This document shows, one piece after another, positions 36,801 to 46,013 of a stretch of DNA of 64,000 nt. A program made the position numbers and the translations under genes. Every line of letters starts with the position of its first letter. The first letter of the stretch is position 1. The notes under the pieces were generated by a model. That model did no database searches. It was not told where the DNA came from and worked only from the letters and a program-made list of their open reading frames with translations. The stretch is from GCA-1730015 sp964583825 (GTDB lineage Bacteria; Pseudomonadota; Gammaproteobacteria; Granulosicoccales; Granulosicoccaceae), in contig CAZOXM010000005.1 of NCBI GenBank assembly GCA_964583825.1, positions 1-64,000 of the forward strand, read 5' to 3'.

Positions 36801-37337
36801 CAGATTTTCGGGGCCAGTCAAAGCGAGCACTTCATCTGTCGCCAGGTGGTCCTTGCTGCCGACTACTTTTCTCCAGTAGTCCTGTGCCGCCTGCTTTCGA
36901 ATCGATTCATCGTTGGCCACGAACTCCATTTGCAGCGGGGTATCACAGTCCAGTGCAAATTCATTCAAAATGCGCAGGCACATCGCATCGATGGTGAATA
37001 CCGCCACCTCATCAAGACGTGCTGCCACATCCTTCAGCGCCAACAGCGCCTCAGCCTGATCAAAGCCCGACAATAGCTCACGCAGGATTGGATCATCCGC
37101 TTCATCACCCTGCAGCAGAGCAAGGGCCGTCTGCAGGCGACTTGCAATTTTAAGGCGCAGCTCTTCAGTCGCGGCAATGGTAAAGGTAACCACCAGAATC
37201 TGATCTACCGCGAGTTTTTTCTCAAGCAGCAGGCGTATGAACAGCGTCGTGATGGTGTAGGTTTTACCCGTACCGGCACTGGCTTCTATCAGCACCGTCC
37301 CGTTCAATGGCAACGTCAGCGCATCCAGTCGCTTCAT
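33813..37337 (-). CDS. recB: Exodeoxyribonuclease V beta subunit RecB
   Basis: The 3'-5' helicase and nuclease subunit, 1174 aa. Walker A EASAGTGKT at 18-26, LHFEDLRVRLY and ALVDEAQDTDP (motif II), and IVTIHKSKGLEYPVVYLPF in the second helicase core. The C-terminal nuclease keeps GFIDLVGR and FIVDYKSN, the catalytic Asp-x-Lys. All functions therefore look intact. It overlaps recC and recD by 4 nt each. Confidence 0.96.
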   Translation of the reverse strand: MKRLDALTLPLNGTVLIEASAGTGKTYTITTLFIRLLLEKKLAVDQILVVTFTIAATEELRLKIASRLQTALALLQGDEADDPILRELLSGFDQAEALLALKDVAARLDEVAVFTIDAMCLRILNEFALDCDTPLQMEFVANDESIRKQAAQDYWRKVVGSKDHLATDEVLALTGPENLLNTITPLLNTHESIVKPILQRADVEDFRRRLNKRFYRVMSLWETESGDIETLLRGSAGVSINARTYNEKALDNLFAELHTLVLLEKLPEELPEKFFLLTRTHLESKKNKDKVPPSHVFFEHCEALNQEFQSYRLQRQAVVLQEAGAFIANRIDTYKRDHGLLHFEDLRVRLYTALKGAAAEKLGDDIRGLWPCALVDEAQDTDPMQNHIFQQIYRGQEACGLFYIGDPKQAIYGFRGADVFTYMQAARNFKHQRTLEVNWRSSSPMVKAVNTLFSQSVNPFVFGSDIEFRHVSAAGVADKTPLRFDGNALAAMQFRTLRESSSASASVTESVALHCAGEIATMIAAGRDGRLMIGERPLIASDIAVLVKSHREGAHIQNALRAVGVKSAANGGRTVFDSAEAQQLLVILHAISQPGVNAVRRAVVTEVIGEPASRIEQRNDAEDGWDDLINRFHEYRTIWLDRSLMAALQTLLNDMAVAERALSSMAGERRLTNLAQLMELLQIQSRLVPSVEQLIAWFEWQLEQKTLDDELVQRLESDEDLVQIVTIHKSKGLEYPVVYLPFGWTVGRTGKSGSGRVVRFHDRETFRTTLDLGSAEMTTHQGLAAEEDFSEQLRLLYVALTRAQHHCVIGWDDAGGKRSALAYLLHQTDGQINAADFSLPKDTDLTDTIALLGRDNPDALSCRPWAPVSTSLHQKLETASLDRRLFRGSIDKGWRITSYTGLQSGEDSGVPDYDFSTGADNAADIDSENDLGAIARLPAGARTGQILHEVFELADFTDAVHIKAVCQEVGSRYGLPGDEDNWSAVIAEIVGNTVNTVIDPQLGLRLCDVPVGNRINEMEFFFALGGMSASSIAAVLSEDDRYAGIADGLRFTNIKGLMRGFIDLVGRKDNRYFIVDYKSNLLGQSRMHYQQQALGESMRAHRYDLQYLIYLVALHRFLKARLGQQYDYERDVAGAYYLFLRGIKPGSDSGIWHDKPSLTLIEKLDACFNGEGVT

Positions 37338-40300
37338 GACGCCTCATCCCTCGAGGCAACCGTCAATCCCGCATGCTGAAACAAGGGGGCGAGCACCTGC
37401 GCACTCAGTTCGTCAAAACGCGGATGCTGCAGTGGTTGCCTGCCACGCCAGACTGACTGACGGGCGTTTTCTTCTTCCCGCTGGGCATCGGATAGACGAT
37501 TCCAACTGATCCGCTTGCCGGATGCATCGAGTGACGGGAAATCTCCTTTAAACCACGCGTTCAGCGCGTTTTCCACCAGCCACGGCGCAGGTTGCATTAA
37601 TCCGTGATGACGTATGTCGAGTAACTCCTGCAATCGCTCCGCAGACTGCTTCACCGGCTCAAACGTCACGGTCCAGTCTTCGCACACGAGCACACTATGA
37701 CAACCGATATCGATATGATCGCAGAGCACCAGATGTTTTATCCAGCACTCGAGCAGGTCCTTGCCACGCAATTTGCCAAACCGCCAGCTAAACAGGCCAC
37801 TGAGACGCTGATTTTCCAACAGGCCAACCAGCCGGTACCGCCCGTACGCACGATCAAACTCCAGTGACTCCAGCGCCCTGGACTCGTACTTCAGTACCCT
37901 GCTGTCAAGCTCCAGTGCGCCATCATGAATTTCATCGAGCACCCGATCTCCCATCGGGCCCATAGGCACCGCACCGGTAGCGATCAGCTTCCTGTTAGCA
38001 GCGCCTTTGCTGTCTCCGGCTTTGTGCAGTTTGTACGCCTCCTGCTTTACCCGCCAACGTGCGAGCTCAGTCAACTTGAACGGCTCAGTGGTCTCCAGAT
38101 TTTGTTCTCGCCATGAGCGGGCAATATTCAGTCGTGTTGTAAGGAAGCTGTTGGTGGAATCACAAAAGTACCCAATAAGTTCATGCAGCTCGACCAGCGT
38201 TGCAGGCTCGCGATCAACATCGAGCGCATCGTCAACAAAACACGCATCCTGCGCCTGTACCGTTGCACTGGCCGCTTGATACCAGGTGCCGTTGTAGCTG
38301 AATAGTTCTGCTGAGGCACCGTCGTAGTAGCGCTTACTGAACGGTTGCAGCGGATGTTCCAGCACCTGCACACCTGCATAAGTGGCAAGCTCGGACACCA
38401 CCGTTGACGGCGCTTTTTCGGAGTGATCGCGAATATCCCGACCGACATAACTCAAATAGAACACATCTCTGGCAGACAACAGTGCTTCCAGAAACAGGTA
38501 TCGATCATCGTTGCGGCGCCGCTTGTCCCCGCGTCTGGGATGATCAACAATCAAATCATATGAAGGCAGGTTATCGCTGCGAGGAAACGCCTCTGTATTC
38601 AATCCGAGTACACACACCACACGAAACGGAATCGATCGCATGGGCACCATGTTGGAAAATGTGACCTTGCCGTTGAGGAACTGTTTTTCATTGGAGTCGT
38701 CTTCCAGCACCTGCTGGTAAAGGTCTGCGATCACATCGCGACTTAACTGTAATGGCTCGTCGTCAGTTTGGCCAAGCTGCAGCAGCTCAAACAACCGCGA
38801 ACGCGCTGCCTGCAAAACCTGATACTCATTTTCATCCGGTGAAAGAAAATCTTCGATCAACTGATCAAGCAGCTCCAGCCATTCATCCAGAACATAACTG
38901 CGCTGCAGCCGCTGCCGCCACGATGCACACAGGGTAATAATCTGTGCCAGCACCTGAAGGTGATCACTCTGCGCTCCTTCTATATCCGGGTAAGGAGCGA
39001 TGTCCTGATAGAGCCCGCCGTCCATATCGGGTAGCGCATACCCCAGAAACAAACGCCGCAGACCAAAACGCCAGCTGTTGAGCTCAGTGGCCGGCAGATC
39101 CATCGCGGTGCGCATATTTGCGTCGAGCGCCCAGCGGATGCCGGATTCGCTGACCCAGCGGTGCAACGTGGTTACCGTATTCTGATCAATACCGAATCGG
39201 GTGCGGATTGCCGGCAGATCAAACAGGGCAAGTATCTCGGTCGACTCGAATCGCGACAGGGGCAACTTCAGCAGCCAGCCAATTACCTCGAGCAGATATT
39301 GCTCGGTTCGAAAACGACGATCCGAGATGGACCATGGAATCCGCATATGATCGTCAGCGACGGCAAAGGTAGCATCGATAAACGGGGCATATTTATCGAT
39401 ATCAGGTGCCATCACCAGCACATCGCGCGGCTGTAGCGCCGGCAACGATTCAAAAAGCGATAGTAGCTGATCATGCAACACCTGCACTTCCCTCAACTCA
39501 CTGTGGCAGCTGTGCAGCTGCAGCGAATGATCATTGAACTGCCCCGGCTCGAGCCTTGCATCATCCAGCGCCAGTATTTGATTCTGGATCGCCTGCAGCC
39601 GGGTGTTACTGTTGCCGGCGCAAAAATACTCATGTTCCTGGATTCCCAACTCGAGCAGTTGATCGAGAAACGCCTGGCCCGCATGTCCCCACGACGCCAG
39701 CAGCGGGTTGCCTATATCGAGTAAGCCGGTCGGATCGTCACTGCCTGCCTTGCGTGCCTTCGCACGCCGCCGCGCCTGTTGCTTTTCATCGACAATATCA
39801 GCCCAGTACTGCTCACAGGGGTTGAGATAAAACAAGTGAACAGCGGTGTGACTGGCAACCGCAGCCAGCACCTGCGTATACAGCGGGGGCATATCCGACA
39901 CGCCGAACACAGAAATCCGTGGCGGCAACACGTCATCGGGCGGGCGATCGGATATCTCGCCCAGCTGTGCCATGACCGTTGCCCAGTGACAGGGAAAGTA
40001 CTTTTGCAGTCGACGCCACAGCACCGCCTGCCAGTGTAAGTCGTGTCCGGCCTCCCATCGGTTTATCCAGTCCGGCCGGTAAATCAGGTAGCGATCAAAC
40101 GTATTGGCAACTGCACGCGCGACCTGCAGTCGCCGCAGATTGTCGGCATCTGCCCTAAGGTAACGGTGCAGCACTTCAAACTCGGTGCGGGGAAGCAGCT
40201 CAGGGAGCAATTCAAAAATACGCCACATCATTGCTTCCTTGCGATGCGGGAACTCCGGCAGCGACGGATTCCAGCGCCTGGCAAACTGCCACAGACACAC

Positions 40301-40498
40301 ACCGGGTGTCTGGAACTGCAGGTTCGCACTGACACCCTGTGCAAGCGCGATCTGCTGCGAAGCCCAACGCGCCATGCCATTGTTCTGGACGATGATTTGT
40401 TCCGCCAGCAATGGATCCACCATCGTGCCGTCGGACGTGGTTGCAATTAGCTGATCGAGAAGCAACTCCAACCGGTTACTGCTGTGTACATGAAGCAT
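37334..40498 (-). CDS. recC: Exodeoxyribonuclease V gamma subunit RecC
   Basis: The Chi-recognition subunit (1054 aa), a helicase fold lacking motor motifs. It starts MLHVHSSNRLELLLDQL and has the family segment VQNNGMARWASQQIALAQG near 50. Recognition helices include FNDHSLQLHSCHSELREVQVLHDQLL (about 325-350), and MVPMRSIPFRVVCVLGLN lies near 610. First gene of recC-recB-recD. Unlike E. coli, no ptrA lies between recC and recB. Confidence 0.95.
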   Translation of the reverse strand: MLHVHSSNRLELLLDQLIATTSDGTMVDPLLAEQIIVQNNGMARWASQQIALAQGVSANLQFQTPGVCLWQFARRWNPSLPEFPHRKEAMMWRIFELLPELLPRTEFEVLHRYLRADADNLRRLQVARAVANTFDRYLIYRPDWINRWEAGHDLHWQAVLWRRLQKYFPCHWATVMAQLGEISDRPPDDVLPPRISVFGVSDMPPLYTQVLAAVASHTAVHLFYLNPCEQYWADIVDEKQQARRRAKARKAGSDDPTGLLDIGNPLLASWGHAGQAFLDQLLELGIQEHEYFCAGNSNTRLQAIQNQILALDDARLEPGQFNDHSLQLHSCHSELREVQVLHDQLLSLFESLPALQPRDVLVMAPDIDKYAPFIDATFAVADDHMRIPWSISDRRFRTEQYLLEVIGWLLKLPLSRFESTEILALFDLPAIRTRFGIDQNTVTTLHRWVSESGIRWALDANMRTAMDLPATELNSWRFGLRRLFLGYALPDMDGGLYQDIAPYPDIEGAQSDHLQVLAQIITLCASWRQRLQRSYVLDEWLELLDQLIEDFLSPDENEYQVLQAARSRLFELLQLGQTDDEPLQLSRDVIADLYQQVLEDDSNEKQFLNGKVTFSNMVPMRSIPFRVVCVLGLNTEAFPRSDNLPSYDLIVDHPRRGDKRRRNDDRYLFLEALLSARDVFYLSYVGRDIRDHSEKAPSTVVSELATYAGVQVLEHPLQPFSKRYYDGASAELFSYNGTWYQAASATVQAQDACFVDDALDVDREPATLVELHELIGYFCDSTNSFLTTRLNIARSWREQNLETTEPFKLTELARWRVKQEAYKLHKAGDSKGAANRKLIATGAVPMGPMGDRVLDEIHDGALELDSRVLKYESRALESLEFDRAYGRYRLVGLLENQRLSGLFSWRFGKLRGKDLLECWIKHLVLCDHIDIGCHSVLVCEDWTVTFEPVKQSAERLQELLDIRHHGLMQPAPWLVENALNAWFKGDFPSLDASGKRISWNRLSDAQREEENARQSVWRGRQPLQHPRFDELSAQVLAPLFQHAGLTVASRDEAS

Positions 40499-40582
40499 CT
40501 ATTGCGATTATTCACCCCTTCAGACCGGTATTGTACACCGGTGATAAATTAACGGGCGACTGGTGCGCGTAGAGTGATGGTG

Positions 40583-42568
40583 CTACGCAACACGGCCACT
40601 GGCAGTGGCGACAACGGTAGATTCAAAAAACGTCCGCTGCCCCTGATGCTCGACCACATTGTCCGATCGATCGACGGTGACCTTTATCTCACTGCCACCC
40701 GCCGCCTCGGCCTTGCTGGTGGCAAGCGCGGTGGCGATTTCAGCAGCCCACGCCGCTGCCGGCTCCAGTGCCTCGAATTCGCGCTGCTCCTGCGGTGCAT
40801 GCACCATCACACGCTCGCCCGAAACCGGCGTTATCGTCAGTTGCACGCTCTGCCTGACCATGCCCACCACCGCACCGACCGCATTGGCGACTTCTGCATG
40901 TTCCGGTACGACAACTTCCACATCAAGATAGTCAGACATCGCCGGGTAGAAACTTTGCGCCGGCGCACCAATGCCGACTACCGGCGTGTTCAGACCGGCA
41001 CGCAGTGACAGCAGCCCGCGACCTGACCCGGTATTACCTGCCGTGAACATTTGATCCAGCAGACGACGCTGTCCGGCAGGCAGGACTTTGCCGAACTCGC
41101 CATTCACTTCATTGATGGCCGACGTCACAATACACAACGCCGACTCTCGCGAAACCTGTGCAAGCATACTCTGACAGAACGCCTTTTCATCGGCCCACGA
41201 ACGACCGAGGTTGAACTTACTGTACCGGCTTAACAAGGTTGCTCCCAGCAAGGATGCCTCGGATTCCCAGTGACTGTACCAACCGCACACATGCGCGGCA
41301 TCGGTCGGAGTAAATGCCGACAGCGTCAGCACCCCCATTTCAATCAGGCGTCGCAGCGCAAGTGCAAAATGACGCTCGGCAAAAACCGATTGCATCGACT
41401 GAGGATGTTCCGCGACCTGTCGCACCATGGATTGTTGCTGCGCGGTGAGCCTGAGCTCTCCAGGATCGCGACGCAGCACGATAAAACGCGCCATGTTGGT
41501 TTTACCCCATGGCTCTTCTACATATTTTTGCAAATCGCTGATAACGGCCGGATACTGCGCGGCCAGTGCACACAACGGCGTGACTTTGTGCGGACCGATA
41601 ACAAATCGCCGTTGCTGGCGATCATATTGAATTTCGCTGTCACCGCCGAGTCCATGCGTTTCTATTTGCACAGCCTTTACCATCGTACGCCACCCGTTCA
41701 CGGAGGCGCCGTCTACGCTTAATCGCGGCTCGCCTGCGGCAATCATCGCCACATCCGTGGTGGTGCCACCGATGTCAGACACGATCATGTCATCAGTGGC
41801 CGAGAGGTACTGCGCACCGATCACACTTGCAGCCGGACCCGACAAAATGGTTTCGACCGGGCAGCTCTGGGCAAACTCAGCGCTCACCAGTGTACCGTCT
41901 CCACGCACCACCATCAGCGGTGCATTGATACCAAACTGCTGTAAGGAGTCACGGGTCGCTGTGATGAGATCCCTGATCAATGGGATAAGTCTCGCATTGA
42001 TCAATGCGGTGAGTGCCCGCCTTGGGGCATCGAGCGCCGCACTCAGTTCGTGACCACAACTGACCGGCACCCCGTAGTCTCGCAGAATCATTTCGCGCAG
42101 CGCCACTTCGTGTGCAGGGTTACGCACCGAAAACATCGACGACACGGCAACCGCATCCACCGTGTCAAGTTCCGCCAGCGCCACTGCGGCCGATGCCGCG
42201 TCGAGCGGTGTCTTTTCAATGCCACCGGCATCGTGTCCGCCTTCAATGAATATCACCGGCACATCGCGCGTTGCATCATTGAGATGCCCAAGCTTCAACT
42301 GCGAGGACTGATAACCGATCAGCACGAGTGCCGCACGGGCGCCGTGCCCTTCTACAATCGCATTGGTCGCGAGCGTCGTCGACAAACTGACCAGGCTCAC
42401 TTCAGCCGGGTCCCGATCCACCAACACGTCGGTCAGGGAAGCACGAATGCCCTCCACCAGATCATATCGAGTGGTGAGCGACTTCGACTTTGCCACCACT
42501 TCCCCGCGCACCATCAGGGCGGCGTCGGTGTAGGTTCCACCGGTGTCTATTCCGAGACGAAAGCTCAT
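40583..42568 (-). CDS. Hydantoinase/oxoprolinase A-type protein (HyuA-like)
   Basis: ASKHA-fold ATP-dependent enzyme of the HyuA/OplAH N-terminal family (661 aa from the ATG at 42568). Phosphate-binding motifs are GIDTGGTYTDAALM at the N terminus and SDIGGTTTDVAMIA near residue 270. Relatives open 5-oxoproline, hydantoins or carboxylate ketones with ATP. No HyuB-type partner gene lies beside it, which is unusual, so the partner is elsewhere or this is a stand-alone variant. Substrate unknown. It is divergent from the first pilin operon and ends 84 bp before recC. Confidence 0.85.
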   Translation of the reverse strand: MSFRLGIDTGGTYTDAALMVRGEVVAKSKSLTTRYDLVEGIRASLTDVLVDRDPAEVSLVSLSTTLATNAIVEGHGARAALVLIGYQSSQLKLGHLNDATRDVPVIFIEGGHDAGGIEKTPLDAASAAVALAELDTVDAVAVSSMFSVRNPAHEVALREMILRDYGVPVSCGHELSAALDAPRRALTALINARLIPLIRDLITATRDSLQQFGINAPLMVVRGDGTLVSAEFAQSCPVETILSGPAASVIGAQYLSATDDMIVSDIGGTTTDVAMIAAGEPRLSVDGASVNGWRTMVKAVQIETHGLGGDSEIQYDRQQRRFVIGPHKVTPLCALAAQYPAVISDLQKYVEEPWGKTNMARFIVLRRDPGELRLTAQQQSMVRQVAEHPQSMQSVFAERHFALALRRLIEMGVLTLSAFTPTDAAHVCGWYSHWESEASLLGATLLSRYSKFNLGRSWADEKAFCQSMLAQVSRESALCIVTSAINEVNGEFGKVLPAGQRRLLDQMFTAGNTGSGRGLLSLRAGLNTPVVGIGAPAQSFYPAMSDYLDVEVVVPEHAEVANAVGAVVGMVRQSVQLTITPVSGERVMVHAPQEQREFEALEPAAAWAAEIATALATSKAEAAGGSEIKVTVDRSDNVVEHQGQRTFFESTVVATASGRVA

Positions 42569-42827
42569 TGGGCAGGCATTAACCGAATTGGGCAGATGAC
42601 GGGAATATAGACCAGGCCGGAATCCGGCGACAGCTACGTATACGACCGTCGCGGTCTGTTTTCGGACACGGTGACAGGTCACATTTCCACATTTGGACCT
42701 CGCCGCCCGGACGGCAGAGATTTCTCAATGCTTTCAACACCAAACGCAAACTTCCCAGAACTGCTCTGATAAAGGTGGCGTTCTGCCCGTTCAAATACCC
42801 GCCGCGTTTGTCGATACGCAGCCTGTT

Positions 42828-43424
42828 ATGAAAAACCAAACCGGCTTTACGCTGATAGAACTAATAATAGCGGTCACCATTCTCGGCATTATGGTGTCTC
42901 TGGCAGTGCCTAATTACAGCTCGTTTATACGAAGTAACAGGCAGTCGGCCGCGTACAACACACTGGTCGGGACGATAAGCCTTGCGCGGATGGAGGCGGT
43001 GAAATCCTCACGCGTCGTCTCCATGTGCATAAGCAGCGATCAGTCAAAGTGCGATGACACAACCGCCAAGGAATGGAACGACGGCTGGATCGTGTTTTCA
43101 GACTTCGACGGTGACGGCGTGGTGGATACCGCCGACGGCGACACCATTCTGAGGCGCGAGGCAGCCGGGCCCGAGGGGATTGAAATCCAGTCTACTGACT
43201 TTGGCTCACTCATTAGCATGGCTCCACGCGGGCGACTCCGCACGCAGGGCACGTTTGTCGTGTGCGACGGTACTGGCGATGCAAGCAAGGCGATGGCGCT
43301 CAATCTGTGGGTTACCGGTCTTGGCAGAATGGCGGTGGACACAGACGACGATGATGACGACATCGTCGAGACCCTGTCAGACACTAATGTCACGTGCCCT
43401 TCTGCAACAACATCCTCTGACTGA
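42828..43424 (+). CDS. fimT: Type IV minor pilin FimT/FimU (GspH family), set A
   Basis: A 198-aa pseudopilin. The prepilin peptidase site is MKNQTG/FTLIELIIAVTILGIMVSLAVPNY, with Glu5 of the mature protein present. A GspH-like C-terminal domain follows (RMEAVKSSRVVSMCIS, VVCDGTG). The start is the ATG at 42828, giving a six-residue leader; the open frame runs further upstream without support. First gene of a plus-strand fimT-pilV-pilW-pilX set that primes pilus assembly in the inner membrane. Confidence 0.88.
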   Translation: MKNQTGFTLIELIIAVTILGIMVSLAVPNYSSFIRSNRQSAAYNTLVGTISLARMEAVKSSRVVSMCISSDQSKCDDTTAKEWNDGWIVFSDFDGDGVVDTADGDTILRREAAGPEGIEIQSTDFGSLISMAPRGRLRTQGTFVVCDGTGDASKAMALNLWVTGLGRMAVDTDDDDDDIVETLSDTNVTCPSATTSSD

Positions 43425-43471
43425 TCCAGTCAACGCGAGCGTGTGCTCGTGGATTATAAAGGTGTGAGAAA

Positions 43472-43951
43472 TTGAATATTAAACAATCCTCCGGCTACGC
43501 GATGATCGAGGTACTGCTTGCAGTTGTGGTTCTGGCGATAGGACTGCTGGCCGGATCAAAAATGCAAATGCTGGGTATGAATTACACACAAGGTGCCCAG
43601 CTGCGGACTACTGCCACCATGGCAGCCAATGACATCATCGATCGCATGCGTGTCAATCCGGACGGCGTAGCCAACGGTGCCTATAAGGATGCCGACACGG
43701 ACGATCTACCCACGTCGCCAGGTTGTATAGACACCGGCTGCACACCAGCGCAGCTGGCGGCTCATGACATCCGCGTCTGGGCGAGTTACTTCGGCAAAGT
43801 GGACGGTGCAAACACCACCACACCGTTGCAGGGCGCGCAGGGAACGATAGATTTCGATTCCGGGCTGTACACGGTGACGATTACCTGGGATGAGTTGATC
43901 GAAGGCGAAGAAAAAGAGCGCAAAGTCGCTGTCGGGGTAAATTTTAACTAA
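43472..43951 (+). CDS. pilV: Type IV pilus minor pilin PilV, set A
   Basis: A 159-aa minor pilin. The leader MNIKQSSG precedes YAMIEVLLAVVVLAIGLLAG, with Glu5 in place. The central ANDIIDRMRVNPDGVANGAY is the PilV pattern. The start is TTG with AAGGTG upstream. Its stop overlaps the pilW ATG by one base (TAATG). Set A lies about 2 kb from a second PilV at 47369-47923. Confidence 0.86.
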   Translation: MNIKQSSGYAMIEVLLAVVVLAIGLLAGSKMQMLGMNYTQGAQLRTTATMAANDIIDRMRVNPDGVANGAYKDADTDDLPTSPGCIDTGCTPAQLAAHDIRVWASYFGKVDGANTTTPLQGAQGTIDFDSGLYTVTITWDELIEGEEKERKVAVGVNFN

Positions 43952-45090
43952 TGAAAACTATAACTACCAATACGCTACCCGCCTCACAACGGGGATACTC
44001 TGTTGTAGAACTGATGGTCGCATCAGTGGTCGGTCTGTTTATTCTGTCCGGTGCGATTACCGTTTTCACAGGCAATAAAACCTCACAGGAAATGTCCACA
44101 GGACTGGCACGTATTCAGGAAAACGGACGCGTTGCTCTGGACATCCTGAGCAACGACCTGCGACTCACCGGATTTCAGGGATGCACCAACGGAACCAAAG
44201 TACCGGACGTAATCTCAACCATCGCACCGACTATTAATCTGCCGGTGTCTGCCATGTGGGGCAGTGAGTTTGATGAAAACAGTTCATGGACCACCACACT
44301 GCACGCGGACCTCACCGACATAAGGACAGTACCAAAGCCCGGCACCGATGTCATTTACGTGCAACACGGCAGCGGCAGAACGACGATGCTGGCCTCCTCG
44401 ATGACCGATGTCAACGGGCCGATTACGCTGGTGACAAACCCGGATCAACTCGACGACGGCGACCTGATCATGATATCTGATTGCGCCAATGCCGATATAT
44501 TCAGAGCAACCAAGGTAGACAATCCAGCCTCGGACGGCACCGTATCGGTCGAGTTTTCTGCCGCTTCTGCCAATACCCAATCGAGCCTGAATCATAAATA
44601 CACGGTTTCGGGCAATCCGTTAACCGACAACACGGTAGCGATTGCCGACCCCATGCGCGTCATGCGATTCGAATCCAACGCCTACTTTGTCGCAGACAGC
44701 GGACGTGAGGATCGCAACGGAAACACTGTCTATTCACTGTTTGTACTGGACACGGCATCCGCTGACAACTCACCGTACAAGCCTGTTGAATTAGTTGAAG
44801 GTGTCGAGAACATGCAGATTGTCTATGGCGAACGCCTCCCCAGTGGCGCGCTCCGGTACCTGCCTGCCGGCAGTGCAGGGTTGAACATGAACAATGTCGT
44901 CAGCATACAAATTGGCATTCTTGTGACTTCGGCTGACGACGCCACGACAAACGAAGACGACCGCACTTACTTGCTTGCCGATGTAAAAGTCGGACCTCCG
45001 GGCAGCTCTGAAGATGTCGTGCACGCGGGTGGCAAACAGATGCGAGCCGCTTTCAATACAACGATACAACTACGCAATCGCCGCCTCTAA
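43951..45090 (+). CDS. pilW: Type IV pilus minor pilin PilW, set A
   Basis: A 379-aa minor pilin. The leader ends ASQRG/YSVVELMVASVVGLFILSGAITVF with Glu5. Then comes EMSTGLARIQENGRVALDILSNDLRLTGFQGC, the classic PilW segment. The C-terminal part contains VEGVENMQIVYGE, shared with the second PilW in this window (VEQMQVIYGV). It is longer than the set B copy by about 110 residues. Confidence 0.88.
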   Translation: MKTITTNTLPASQRGYSVVELMVASVVGLFILSGAITVFTGNKTSQEMSTGLARIQENGRVALDILSNDLRLTGFQGCTNGTKVPDVISTIAPTINLPVSAMWGSEFDENSSWTTTLHADLTDIRTVPKPGTDVIYVQHGSGRTTMLASSMTDVNGPITLVTNPDQLDDGDLIMISDCANADIFRATKVDNPASDGTVSVEFSAASANTQSSLNHKYTVSGNPLTDNTVAIADPMRVMRFESNAYFVADSGREDRNGNTVYSLFVLDTASADNSPYKPVELVEGVENMQIVYGERLPSGALRYLPAGSAGLNMNNVVSIQIGILVTSADDATTNEDDRTYLLADVKVGPPGSSEDVVHAGGKQMRAAFNTTIQLRNRRL

Positions 45091-45109
45091 GTCGATGGAG
45101 ACCTCAGCA

Positions 45110-45547
45110 ATGAATACTTCGATAAAAAACCAGCAAGGTGTCTCTTTGTTGGTTTCAATGGTGATTCTTATTCTCGTGTCTTTGATTGGTGTAACCGCAC
45201 TGAAAAACGCCTCGGTTGAAGAGCAGATATCATCCAATCTGTATCAGAAAAACGTAACATTCCAGGCTTCTGAAAGCGCCGTGGAGAACACCATACTGGA
45301 CAACTCTATTATCTCAAGCGCACTCACCTCTGCAGCCCCTGTAGAGGAAGACGTGACCGTAAATGTCCCGAACACCACTGCTGATGTGCAATACATGTTT
45401 CTCGGTACGGCACCGGCGATCGGGTACACTCAGGGCGTATTCGCAGGTGCCCGCATCATGATCACATCAACTGCAGAGAGCGGAGACACCCGCACGCGAA
45501 CCGTACACGGCGTGGTGAGACTGGTGCCGGATCTGAACAACCAGTAA
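45110..45547 (+). CDS. pilX: Type IV pilus minor pilin PilX, set A
   Basis: A 145-aa minor pilin-like protein. The N-terminal NQQGVSLLVSMVILILVSLIGV hydrophobic helix is followed by ALKNASVEEQISSNLYQKNVTFQASESAVEN, typical of PilX. As in other PilX proteins, Glu5 is absent. I use the ATG at 45110, with GGAG 9 nt upstream. No pilY1 follows; the next gene, 9 bp away, is a convergent pilin of set B. Confidence 0.85.
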   Translation: MNTSIKNQQGVSLLVSMVILILVSLIGVTALKNASVEEQISSNLYQKNVTFQASESAVENTILDNSIISSALTSAAPVEEDVTVNVPNTTADVQYMFLGTAPAIGYTQGVFAGARIMITSTAESGDTRTRTVHGVVRLVPDLNNQ

Positions 45548-45556
45548 GTCGCAGCG

Positions 45557-45973
45557 CTATTGCGGCCAGTTGGCAGATCGCACGCCGCGGCTGTCCAGCG
45601 TGAGATCACCAGTGGCGTCAGCCGCCTGCTTATTCTGCGGCACAGCCGTCAACCGCACACAACGTCGGATCGTACCGCTGGCGCAGGTACTGGCGCCAAG
45701 GCGGTATCTGCCGGTTTCACTTTCGATAGAATTGGCCGGATAACCAAGATCCGTTAAATCGGTGGCATAGGTCAGGTTATCCCGGTAGTGACTTTCCTGC
45801 CGCTCCATCAGCTGCACCAGTGCAGCTGCACCTTCGCTGCGGCCGGACTTAATGAGATAGTCGGTGTACTGGGGGTATGCGATCGCCGCAATGATGCCCA
45901 CAATCGCCAGCACGATCATCAATTCGATCAGTGAAAACCCTGAGTGACTTAACTTCGATCTGATTGAGCTCAT
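45557..45973 (-). CDS. pilE: Type IV pilin-like protein PilE, set B
   Basis: A 138-aa minor pilin. The site is SHSG/FSLIELMIVLAIVGIIAAIAYPQYTDYLIKSGRSEG with Glu5. Later RQESHYRDNLTYATDLTDLGYPA is the PilE/ComP-like loop. Two cysteines near the C terminus (STCASGTIRRC) could form the D-loop disulphide. The ATG at 45973 gives a normal leader; the longer frame is not credible. Last gene of the minus-strand set fimT-pilV-pilW-pilX-pilE. Confidence 0.85.
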   Translation of the reverse strand: MSSIRSKLSHSGFSLIELMIVLAIVGIIAAIAYPQYTDYLIKSGRSEGAAALVQLMERQESHYRDNLTYATDLTDLGYPANSIESETGRYRLGASTCASGTIRRCVRLTAVPQNKQAADATGDLTLDSRGVRSANWPQ

Positions 45974-46013
45974 CGTTGTTCCTGTTTTTCGCACAAGGCA
46001 AGCGGCGTCTGTT

